Origin: Corynebacterium sp.
GTDB lineage: Bacteria; Actinomycetota; Actinomycetes; Mycobacteriales; Mycobacteriaceae
DNA length: 64,000 bases
Direction: 5' to 3'
NCBI RefSeq assembly: GCF_030152825.1
Contig: NZ_JASLIP010000006.1
Coordinates: forward strand, 90,470 to 154,469
Position numbers and translations under genes: made by a program
Notes under the pieces: generated by a model
What the model saw: only the letters and a program-made list of their open reading frames with translations
What the model was told of the DNA's origin: nothing
Database searches by the model: none
In this document: positions 8,462 through 16,586 of the stretch, in pieces
Layout: every line of letters begins with the position of its first letter
Numbering within the stretch: position 1 is the first letter of the stretch

Positions 8462-8495
8462 CTCACGCGCTCTGAACGGGACCGCGTGAGTTTTT
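8462..8495 (+). terminator. Terminator of whiB2
   Basis: An 8-bp stem (CTCACGCG at 8462-8469 / CGCGTGAG at 8483-8490) has a 13-base loop and is followed by TTTTTC and further T-rich sequence. Confidence 0.8.
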
Positions 8496-8538
8496 CTTTT
8501 CCCGGGGGCTTTCCCCGGCGTTCCCGCGCAGTGGCCGA

Positions 8539-9003
8539 CTAGCGGTCCCAGTCGAAGCGCGGGTCGATGGTCTCCGGGCCGACGTTCAGATAATGCGCGA
8601 CCAACCGGGTCACGATGTAACGGAGCATGTCCGCCCGTTCCTCTTTGCTGCGCGCCCGCATCTCCACGGGGCGGCGGAAGACGATCAGCCGGGGACGGGT
8701 GGGGGAGCCGCTGGAATCCACGCCCGCGGGGATCAGCCGACCCAGCGGCACCTTGCCGTCGGCGACGACATCCGAAGGCCACTGCGTGTAGCCGCTCTGC
8801 AGCCGCATGCGAGGAACCAGGTCCACCGCGAGGTCCAAAGAGGCGAGCTGATCGTCGAAGCGGTCGAGGATCCGCTCGTAGGCATCCAGCACCGCCTGAT
8901 CGAAGTCCTCAGAGCGGGTCCGGTAGCGCGGCAGATCCGGCAGCAAAATGCCGCGCGGGCCGCGCCCCCGGGGGTCGTTCCTCACTCTGCGGATGTGGCT
9001 CAT
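8539..9003 (-). CDS. Metallopeptidase-like (zincin_1, Rv3259-type) protein, catalytic motif missing
   Basis: This is a 154-residue cytosolic protein. The pattern 'LPRYRTRSEDFDQAVLDAYE', 'DLVPRM', 'WPSDVVADGKVPLGRLIPAG' and 'RPRLIVFRRPVEMRA' matches the actinobacterial Rv3259 family, annotated as a minimal zincin metallopeptidase. Where an active relative would carry HExxH, this protein reads 'IVTRLVAHYLNV', so the zinc-binding Glu-His pair is absent and peptidase activity is doubtful. Start 9003 is supported by a -10 TAGGCT 8 nt upstream and a conserved 'MSHIRRVRNDPRGRGPRG' head. The gene is divergent from the DUF3499 gene. Confidence 0.7.
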   Translation of the reverse strand: MSHIRRVRNDPRGRGPRGILLPDLPRYRTRSEDFDQAVLDAYERILDRFDDQLASLDLAVDLVPRMRLQSGYTQWPSDVVADGKVPLGRLIPAGVDSSGSPTRPRLIVFRRPVEMRARSKEERADMLRYIVTRLVAHYLNVGPETIDPRFDWDR

Positions 9004-9011
9004 GGGTATTG

Positions 9012-9017
9012 AGCCTA
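9012..9017 (-). promoter_or_regulatory. -10 element, leaderless promoter of the Rv3259-type gene
   Basis: TAGGCT on the minus strand lies 8 nt before the ATG at 9003. Confidence 0.45.
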
Positions 9018-9078
9018 CGCGGTCGGTGGGCTTGCGCCCCGCGGCGCGCGGGCAGATGTACAAGCTGGTGAATCTGGC

Positions 9079-9084
9079 TAAGAT
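9079..9084 (+). promoter_or_regulatory. -10 element, leaderless promoter of the DUF3499 gene
   Basis: TAAGAT lies 7 nt before the GTG at 9092, with no ribosome-binding site between. It decides this start over the in-frame ATGs at 9056 and 9083. Confidence 0.5.
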
Positions 9085-9091
9085 GTTCCGC

Positions 9092-9565
9092 GTGACTGTA
9101 CACCGAAATTGCTCCCGCCCCGGCTGCCAGCGCCCGGCCGCGGCGACGTTGGAGTTTAATTACGCGGATCAGATCGCCATCATCGGACCGCTGCAGCCGG
9201 CCGGCAATCCCCACCGCTGGGATCTTTGCGAGGACCACGTGGAGCGCACGTCCGTCCCGCAGGGGTGGCGCCTCGTCCGCAAGACTGAGGACGCAACCCT
9301 GCCACCGGCCCTCGGCGGCGCGAGCACCGTCGGAGTAGCCGACGGCCACGCGGCGGACGACGAGGCCGATGAGGAGGAGCTCCTCGCCCTCGCCGAGGCG
9401 GTGCAGCAGGCCTATGAGGAGTCCGGCGAGCTGCCGAAGGACCCTGGCTCGCGTCTCGTGCGCCGCGAGGAAATCCCGTTGCCCACCGGCCACCACCCGG
9501 CCCGCGGCAACCTGCCGAGCAGCCGCCCCCGCCGCCATCTGCGTGCGGTGCAGGAAAACGACTAG
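9092..9565 (+). CDS. DUF3499 family protein (Rv3258c-type)
   Basis: This is a 157-residue actinobacterial protein of unknown function. The N-terminal half is conserved: 'VHRNCSRPGCQRPAAATL' with a Cys-x4-Cys pair, 'FNYADQIAIIGPL', and 'WDLCEDHVERTSVPQGWRLVR', which adds a Cys-x2-His pair. Together these look like a small treble-clef zinc site. After residue 75 it becomes acidic, then ends in a basic tail 'PSSRPRRHLRAVQEND'. In mycobacteria the gene also lies between the Rv3259-type gene and the phosphomannomutase, as here. The start is set by a leaderless -10. DNA or RNA binding is only an inference from the zinc-ribbon look. Confidence 0.75.
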   Translation: MTVHRNCSRPGCQRPAAATLEFNYADQIAIIGPLQPAGNPHRWDLCEDHVERTSVPQGWRLVRKTEDATLPPALGGASTVGVADGHAADDEADEEELLALAEAVQQAYEESGELPKDPGSRLVRREEIPLPTGHHPARGNLPSSRPRRHLRAVQEND

Positions 9566-9641
9566 AATCTGACCCAGAACCAACGCCGACCCCGCCCGAC
9601 CGCCCAGCCTGCGCTGGGCAGTATTGCAATCAGGAGAGAAT

Positions 9642-11030
9642 ATGGCACAGCAGTCCGCCCAGCGCGATATCGACGCCGTGAACGCCGTCATCAAGGCCTA
9701 CGACGTCCGGGGTGTGGTCGGCGACCAGGAAGGCCAGATCAGCGAGGGCTTCGTTCGCGACGTCGGAGCCTCCTTCGCCCGCCTCATGCGCGCCGAGGGC
9801 GCGAAGAGCGTGGTCGTTGGCCACGACATGCGCGATAGCTCGCCCGGATTGGCCGCCGCCTTCATCGAGGGCGTGACCGCCCAGGGGCTGGATGCCGTGA
9901 ACCTCGGCCTGACGAGCACCGACGAGCTCTACTATGCGGCGGGCGTGGGGGAGTGCCCGGGCGCGATGTTCACCGCCTCCCACAACCCGGCCCAGTACAA
10001 CGGAATCAAGCTCTGCCGCGCCGGTGCCAAACCGGTCGGCCAGGGCACGGGCCTGGAGTGCATCGTGGAGGAGCTCGTCGCTGGCGTTCCGGCGTACGAC
10101 GGCGAGCCGGGGATGTCCTCCGAAAAGGATGTTCTCGACGGGTACGCGGACTACCTGCTCTCCCTGGTCCCGATGGACATCCGCCCGCTGAAGGTCGCGG
10201 TGGATGCCGGCAACGGCATGGGCGGGCTGACCGTCCCGGCCGTGTTCGGCAAGCTGCCGGTGGAGCTGAAGGACCTCTACTTCGAGCTAGACGGCAACTT
10301 CCCGAACCACGAGGCCAACCCGTTAGAGCCGAAGAACCTGGTGGACCTGCAGAAGTTCACCGTGGACAACGGCTGCGACCTGGGCATCGCCTTCGACGGC
10401 GACGCCGACCGCTGCTTCATCGTCGACGAGAACGGGGACGCGGTCAGCCCGTCCACGGTCTGCGCGATGATCGCCGAGCGCTACCTAGGTCAGAATCCGG
10501 GTGCGACGATCATCCACAACCTCATCACCTCGAAGTCCGTTCCGGAGATCGTCACCGAGCTGGGCGGCACCCCGGTGCGCACCCGCGTGGGACACTCCTT
10601 CATCAAGGCGAAGATGGCCGAGACGGGCGCGGTCTTCGGCGGCGAGCACTCCGCGCACTACTACTTCTCGGACTTCTTCAACGCGGATTCCGGCATGCTG
10701 GCCGCGCTGCACGTGCTGGCCACCCTCGGGGCGCAGGATAAGCCGCTCTCCGAGCTGAAGGGCAAGTACGAGCGCTACATCGCCTCCGGGGAGATCAACT
10801 CCGAGGTCGCGGATCAGGCCGCCAGCACCAAGGCGGTCGTGGAAGCCTTCGCGGATCGCACGGAGAGCAGCGACGACATGGACGGCGTAACCGTTGAGCT
10901 GACCGGCGGGGCGTGGTTCAACGTGCGCGCGTCGAACACCGAGCCACTGCTGCGCCTCAACGCCGAGGCGGCGACCCAGGAAGAGGTGGACGCGATCGTC
11001 GAGGAGGCTCTGCGCCACATCCGCGGCTAG
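9642..11030 (+). CDS. manB: Phosphomannomutase / phosphoglucomutase
   Basis: This 462-residue alpha-D-phosphohexomutase interconverts mannose-6-P and mannose-1-P and feeds the manC product. The four domains are marked by 'IKAYDVRGVVG' (substrate entry), the phosphoserine loop 'FTASHNPAQYNGIK', the Mg2+ loop 'DGDADRCF', the sugar-binding 'GGEHSAHYYF', and the C-terminal phosphate-binding 'RASNTEPLLRLN'. The ATG at 9642 has a clear Shine-Dalgarno (AGGAGA) upstream; the in-frame ATG at 9624 overlaps that site and is rejected. In M. tuberculosis a SIS-domain gene (Rv3256c) separates this gene from manA. Here it is absent and a new promoter fills the gap. Confidence 0.93.
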   Translation: MAQQSAQRDIDAVNAVIKAYDVRGVVGDQEGQISEGFVRDVGASFARLMRAEGAKSVVVGHDMRDSSPGLAAAFIEGVTAQGLDAVNLGLTSTDELYYAAGVGECPGAMFTASHNPAQYNGIKLCRAGAKPVGQGTGLECIVEELVAGVPAYDGEPGMSSEKDVLDGYADYLLSLVPMDIRPLKVAVDAGNGMGGLTVPAVFGKLPVELKDLYFELDGNFPNHEANPLEPKNLVDLQKFTVDNGCDLGIAFDGDADRCFIVDENGDAVSPSTVCAMIAERYLGQNPGATIIHNLITSKSVPEIVTELGGTPVRTRVGHSFIKAKMAETGAVFGGEHSAHYYFSDFFNADSGMLAALHVLATLGAQDKPLSELKGKYERYIASGEINSEVADQAASTKAVVEAFADRTESSDDMDGVTVELTGGAWFNVRASNTEPLLRLNAEAATQEEVDAIVEEALRHIRG

Positions 11031-11087
11031 CTGCGGGAACGCCGCGGGCACACCCCGCGGATTACCGCCGGCGGGCGGGTGAGAGGC

Positions 11088-11093
11088 TAGAAT
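11088..11093 (+). promoter_or_regulatory. -10 element upstream of manA
   Basis: TAGAAT lies 66 nt before the manA GTG, giving manA its own promoter with a 5' UTR of about 60 nt. Confidence 0.45.
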
Positions 11094-11159
11094 AGCCGGC
11101 TAGTTGAATGGCCGACCCGGCGGCGGTGAGCGGTCGACGAGCGTTGAAGGCTGAGGAAA

Positions 11160-12431
11160 GTGTATCTACTGAAGGGCAACATCCACTCTTTCGAGTGGGG
11201 CTCCACTGAACTCCTTGCAGGAGTCATGGGGCGCCCTTCGCCGACCCCGGAACGCGAGGCGGAAGCGTGGTTTGGCGCGCACCCGGGCGGACCCAGCGAA
11301 ATTCTGGCGGGCTCTCCCGGTGCAGCATCGGCGCTGCCCCACGACCTGGCCGAGGCTATTAGCCAGGACCCGGCGGGCCAGCTGGGCCCGGACCTGGCGG
11401 AGCTGCCCTTTCTAGTCAAGCTGCTGGCCGCCGATAAAGCGCTGAGCATCCAGGCGCACCCCTCCAAGGCGCAGGCCGAGACCGGGTTCGCCGCGGAGCA
11501 TGCCGCCGGGCTGCCGGCTGGTGATCCGACCCGTAATTATCAGGATAAGAACCATAAGCCGGAGCTGCTCGTCGCGCTGACGGAGTTCCACGCGCTCGCT
11601 GGCTTCCGGCCGCTGGCGCAGACCGTCGAACTGCTGCGCGACCTGAACGTGCCGGAGCTCGCCCCTCAGTGCGAGGCGCTCGCGGCCGCCCTGCCGGGCG
11701 CGGAAGGCGACCCGGCTGGGGTCACCGAGTCGGCCGCCCTGCGTGAGGTGCTCGGCGAGTGGCTGAGCCTTTCGCCCGCCGATGCTGAGGGGCGCGTCGC
11801 CGCCCTGCTCGAGCGTTGCGAACCGCTGCGCGGGGAGCCGGGCATCTTGGGCGAGGCGGCCCGCACGGTGGTGGAGCTGCAGCGTGATTACCCTTCCGAT
11901 CCGGGCATCCTGGTCGCCCTGCTGCTCAATCGCGTGTCCCTGCGCCCTGGAGAGGCAGTGTTCCTTGCCGCAGGCCAGCTGCACGCCTACCTGAAGGGCA
12001 TGGGCGTGGAGGTCATGGCGAACTCCAATAACGTGCTGCGCGGTGGCCTGACCGCCAAGCACATGGATGTGGCCGAACTGCTCAATATCTTGGACGCCTC
12101 TCCTCTTGCCGAGCCGCGCTGCGAGGTCTTCGCTGACGGCGACCAGGCGACGGCTGAGTACCGCACCCCGGTGGCGGACTTCCGGGTGCGCACGCTGCGA
12201 CCGGGGGCCAGCATGGTGCTCGAGGAGCCCGCGGTGGTTCTCGCCGCTGGCGGTGAGCTGACGGTGACGTCAGCGACGCAGGAGCTGCCCGTCGCTTCCG
12301 GCTCCGCCGTGTGGGTGGGGGCCACCGACGGCCGCGTGTCCGTTACTGCTCGCGGTGAGGGAACCAGGGAAGCTGAGTTCGACGCCACCGCCTTTATCGT
12401 GACCGTGGGCGACGCTACCGCGCTCGACTAG
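11160..12431 (+). CDS. manA: Mannose-6-phosphate isomerase, class I
   Basis: This 423-residue zinc enzyme converts fructose-6-P to mannose-6-P, the entry step to GDP-mannose. It opens 'YLLKGNIHSFEWGSTELLA' and carries 'FLVKLLAADKALSIQAHPS' with zinc ligands in 'QAHPSKAQAE', then 'YQDKNHKPELLVAL'. The active-site beta-jellyroll follows in 'GEAVFLAAGQLHAYLKGMGVEVMANSNNVLRGGLT' pieces. The GTG start has 'GAGGAAA' directly before it. It completes a three-gene GDP-mannose set with manB and manC in this window. Length is at the long end of the family because of an Ala/Glu-rich helical insert around residues 170-235. Confidence 0.92.
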   Translation: MYLLKGNIHSFEWGSTELLAGVMGRPSPTPEREAEAWFGAHPGGPSEILAGSPGAASALPHDLAEAISQDPAGQLGPDLAELPFLVKLLAADKALSIQAHPSKAQAETGFAAEHAAGLPAGDPTRNYQDKNHKPELLVALTEFHALAGFRPLAQTVELLRDLNVPELAPQCEALAAALPGAEGDPAGVTESAALREVLGEWLSLSPADAEGRVAALLERCEPLRGEPGILGEAARTVVELQRDYPSDPGILVALLLNRVSLRPGEAVFLAAGQLHAYLKGMGVEVMANSNNVLRGGLTAKHMDVAELLNILDASPLAEPRCEVFADGDQATAEYRTPVADFRVRTLRPGASMVLEEPAVVLAAGGELTVTSATQELPVASGSAVWVGATDGRVSVTARGEGTREAEFDATAFIVTVGDATALD

Positions 12432-12529
12432 CCTCGCTGCGACGGTGTGGTTCAGCCTTGCGGGGTTAAAACTGCGCTCGCGAAAGGATCCCGCGTGACG
12501 GGAGCGGGGAAGGACACCGCTCCTGCGCT

Positions 12530-13339
12530 TTAGCGCTCTGGACGGGGCGTCGGCTCGGGGGTTGGGGCCACCTCAGGCTGCGGGGAGTCCTGCTTGTCTG
12601 CTCCCTCGCCGTCGGTCTTGGTGCCGTTATCCGGCTTCGTTGACGGGGCGGGCGTACCGCCCTGGCCACTGTCGCTCGAGCCTGTGTTCGGCCGATCGGG
12701 CTGCTCACCCGAATCGACCTCGCCACCGCCCGGCTTCGTGGTCGTATCGTTCGGTGCGCCTGGCGTCGGCGTGGTCGGCGTGGACGGCTTCGGGTTGTTG
12801 GTAGCCGGTGGCTTCCCAGGAACGCCCGGCAGCGTGGAAGGCCACTCGGTGGGCAGGGGCGGGAGCTTGATGCCCGGAATCTGCGACTGGTCCGGAAGGT
12901 TCTTTGGGGACGTGACGGGGGGCTCTGCGTCCTCCACGATCGTCTGCTGCGGGGAGGGTGCCTGGTAGCCGCCCCGCCAGGTGTCCGGCGGTAGCAGCGG
13001 GTCATTACCCAGCGGGGCGAGGTTGCCGCCGTGGGCGGGCGCGTCGATCTTCTCGGTCGGATCCGCCGGGGTTCCGTTGCCGCCTTCATCCTGCTCCGGT
13101 GTGGGGGAGGAGGTGGAACGGGTGGCCTTCGAGCTGGAGCTCGTGGCGGTGGACCGGGAAGCCTGATCGCTAGCGAGCTGGCTCGTCGCAGCGGTGCTCG
13201 TTTCGTCCAGGTCGGCTGCGGTGTTGGACACCGCGGAATTCCAGGTCCAGGCGGTGATGCCCACAGCGAGGGTCAAACCGGCAGCGACGAAGCTGAGGAT
13301 GCCCTTGGAACCAGAGCGTGGCTCGTCCGTGTTAGTCAC
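12530..13339 (-). CDS. Membrane-anchored Ser/Thr/Pro-rich secreted protein of unknown function
   Basis: This is a 269-residue protein. The short head 'TNTDEPRSGSKG' precedes one hydrophobic segment (about 14-31, 'LSFVAAGLTLAVGITAWTW'). The rest is low-complexity: Ser/Thr-rich (40-80), then Pro/Thr/Gly-rich repeats to the end ('PAPSTKPDNGTKTDGEG'). A short less biased island, 'GGNLAPLGNDPLLPPDTWRGGY' split around residue 105, could be functional. The GTG start is supported by GAAGGAGGA upstream. It is probably an exported, possibly O-mannosylated wall-spanning protein; there is no LPXTG motif. Between it and the convergent manA are about 100 bases with only weak hairpins. I do not recognise a family. 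Confidence 0.6.
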   Translation of the reverse strand: MTNTDEPRSGSKGILSFVAAGLTLAVGITAWTWNSAVSNTAADLDETSTAATSQLASDQASRSTATSSSSKATRSTSSPTPEQDEGGNGTPADPTEKIDAPAHGGNLAPLGNDPLLPPDTWRGGYQAPSPQQTIVEDAEPPVTSPKNLPDQSQIPGIKLPPLPTEWPSTLPGVPGKPPATNNPKPSTPTTPTPGAPNDTTTKPGGGEVDSGEQPDRPNTGSSDSGQGGTPAPSTKPDNGTKTDGEGADKQDSPQPEVAPTPEPTPRPER

Positions 13340-13524
13340 GGCACTATCCTCCTTCGTCGTCTTCGGCTGCGTGTTTATGTTGCGTGATCGTGCAGAGTGC
13401 CGATCAACACCATTTATAACGTTTTCATTACGCTATCTGATCTCGGCAGCTCACGCCACCCCCAACCCGGGATTATTTCCGACCGCTCCCGCGCCCAGCT
13501 CGGCACCTTATCGGGCGAGAGGGC

Positions 13525-13530
13525 TAGACT
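13525..13530 (+). promoter_or_regulatory. -10 element of sahH
   Basis: TAGACT lies 44 nt before the sahH ATG, so the 5' UTR of about 38 nt contains the Shine-Dalgarno AAGGAGAG (13558-13565). Confidence 0.45.
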
Positions 13531-13574
13531 TGGGCGAGTTAAAGCATTCAGTAGCCCAAGGAGAGTATTCGAAT

Positions 13575-15062
<1,488 letters not shown>

Positions 15063-15125
15063 AGGCACGTCCCCGCCCGTTGCTGGGGCGGCGAACGGTA
15101 GGAAAGTAGAGACCGAGAAGAACCC

Positions 15126-15821
15126 ATGATCATCGCTTTTGAGGGCATCGACGGCGCCGGGAAGAACACCCTGGTCACCGCGCTGGAGGCCGAGCTGCTG
15201 GCCCGGGAGCTGCCCGTCGCGCGGGTGAGCTTCCCCCGCTACGAGGACTCCGTGCACGCCCAGCTCGCGCAGCGGGCACTGACTGGGAAGATGGGAGACC
15301 TCATCGACTCGGTCCACGGCATGGCCACCCTCTTCGCGCTGGACCGCGCGGAGGTCGCCGAGCAGCTCGAGGACCTGGATGCCGATGGCTACATCGTGCT
15401 GATGGACCGCTTCGTGGCCTCCAATGCGGCGTACTCCGCGGCCCGGTTGGCTGGCGAGGCGGCCGAGGGCGAGGAGCCTGTGGATCCCGCCGAGCACCCG
15501 GTGGTGGAGTGGGTTCGCAGCCTGGAGATCGATGATCTGGGTTCCCCGGTGCCGGATCTGCAGGTGCTGGTGGACGCCAGCGCGGAGGTTGCCGGTGAGC
15601 GGGCGAAGTCCCGTGAGCAGCAGGACGCCGCCCGCACCCGCGATGCCTATGAGTCCGACGGCGGGCTGCAGCAGCGCACCCTTGAGGCCTACCGCAGCCT
15701 GGCCGCCGCCGAGTGGCTGGGCCCATGGCAGGTCGTGGCCTCGGAGGCCGGGGGCGTGGCTGAGCGGGCCAGCCAGCTCGCCGACCGGATTGAGGCCGGG
15801 TACCGGGAGCTGGACTCCTAA
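15126..15821 (+). CDS. tmk: Thymidylate kinase
   Basis: This 231-residue dTMP kinase makes dTDP for DNA synthesis. The P-loop 'FEGIDGAGKNTLVTAL' has Asn after the lysine, similar to the mycobacterial enzyme, where this position is also non-standard. 'RVSFPRYEDSVHAQLA' is the dTMP-binding DR(Y/H)-like region, 'ALDRAEVAEQL' precedes the base-binding arginine, and 'VLMDRFVASNAAYSAAR' is the Walker B/DRY region. A LID loop follows near 145-165. It sits 63 bases after ahcY and before mtrA, the conserved order Rv3248c-Rv3246c. dTDP also feeds dTDP-rhamnose, linking it loosely to rmlD. Confidence 0.93.
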   Translation: MIIAFEGIDGAGKNTLVTALEAELLARELPVARVSFPRYEDSVHAQLAQRALTGKMGDLIDSVHGMATLFALDRAEVAEQLEDLDADGYIVLMDRFVASNAAYSAARLAGEAAEGEEPVDPAEHPVVEWVRSLEIDDLGSPVPDLQVLVDASAEVAGERAKSREQQDAARTRDAYESDGGLQQRTLEAYRSLAAAEWLGPWQVVASEAGGVAERASQLADRIEAGYRELDS

Positions 15822-15902
15822 ACCCCACGGGCGTGTCTGCCCGGCATAGTACAAAGAAGCTAAGACTTTAAACTCAAGAAAAGTGAAGGAAACACTGCGC
15901 TC

Positions 15903-16583
15903 ATGACAGCCAAGATTCTGGTGGTCGACGACGATCCGGCGATCTCGGAGATGCTCACCATCGTGCTGCAGAACGAAGGTTTCGACACGGTCGTGGTTGG
16001 CGACGGCAACGACGCTGTCACCGCAGCCCGGGAGCACGACCCCGACCTGATTCTGCTGGACGTCATGCTGCCCGGAATGAGTGGGATCGACGTCTGTCGC
16101 ACGGTGCGCGAGTTCTCCACGGTGCCGATCGTGATGCTCACCGCCCGCACGGACACGGTGGACGTCGTGCTCGGCCTGGAGTCCGGCGCGGATGATTACA
16201 TCACCAAGCCCTTCAAGCCGAAGGAGCTCATCGCCCGCGTCCGCGCCCGCCTGCGCCGTAGCCCGGAGGAGGCCACTGAGTCCACCACCATCCGCGTGGG
16301 AGAGGTGGAGATCGACACCGCCGGTCATGAGATCACCCGGGGCGGGGAGGTCATCAACCTGACCCCCATCGAGTTCGACCTGCTGACCACCCTGGCCTCC
16401 CGGCCGGGGCAGGTGTTCAGTCGCGAGGAGCTGCTGGAGAAGGTCTGGGGCTACCGCAAGTCCGGTGACACCCGCCTGGTGAACGTGCATGTCCAGCGCC
16501 TGCGCTCCAAGGTGGAGCGCGACCCGGATGACCCACAGGTTGTGCTGACCGTCCGCGGTATCGGCTACAAGTCGGGCGAGTAG
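15903..16583 (+). CDS. mtrA: Two-component response regulator MtrA
   Basis: This is a 226-residue OmpR/PhoB-family regulator. The receiver domain has the acidic pocket D9-D10-D11, phosphoacceptor D53 ('LILLDVMLPG') and K102 in 'YITKPFKPKELIARV'. The winged-helix DNA-binding domain spans about 130-225, ending 'LRSKVERDPDDPQVVLTVRGIGYK'. MtrA controls peptidoglycan hydrolase (rpf/rip/nlpC-type) and osmolyte genes in this order. AAGGAA precedes the ATG by about 10 nt, and a -10-like CATAGT lies at 15845-15850. The sensor gene begins 3 bases after its stop. Confidence 0.97.
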   Translation: MTAKILVVDDDPAISEMLTIVLQNEGFDTVVVGDGNDAVTAAREHDPDLILLDVMLPGMSGIDVCRTVREFSTVPIVMLTARTDTVDVVLGLESGADDYITKPFKPKELIARVRARLRRSPEEATESTTIRVGEVEIDTAGHEITRGGEVINLTPIEFDLLTTLASRPGQVFSREELLEKVWGYRKSGDTRLVNVHVQRLRSKVERDPDDPQVVLTVRGIGYKSGE

Positions 16584-16586
16584 CTT

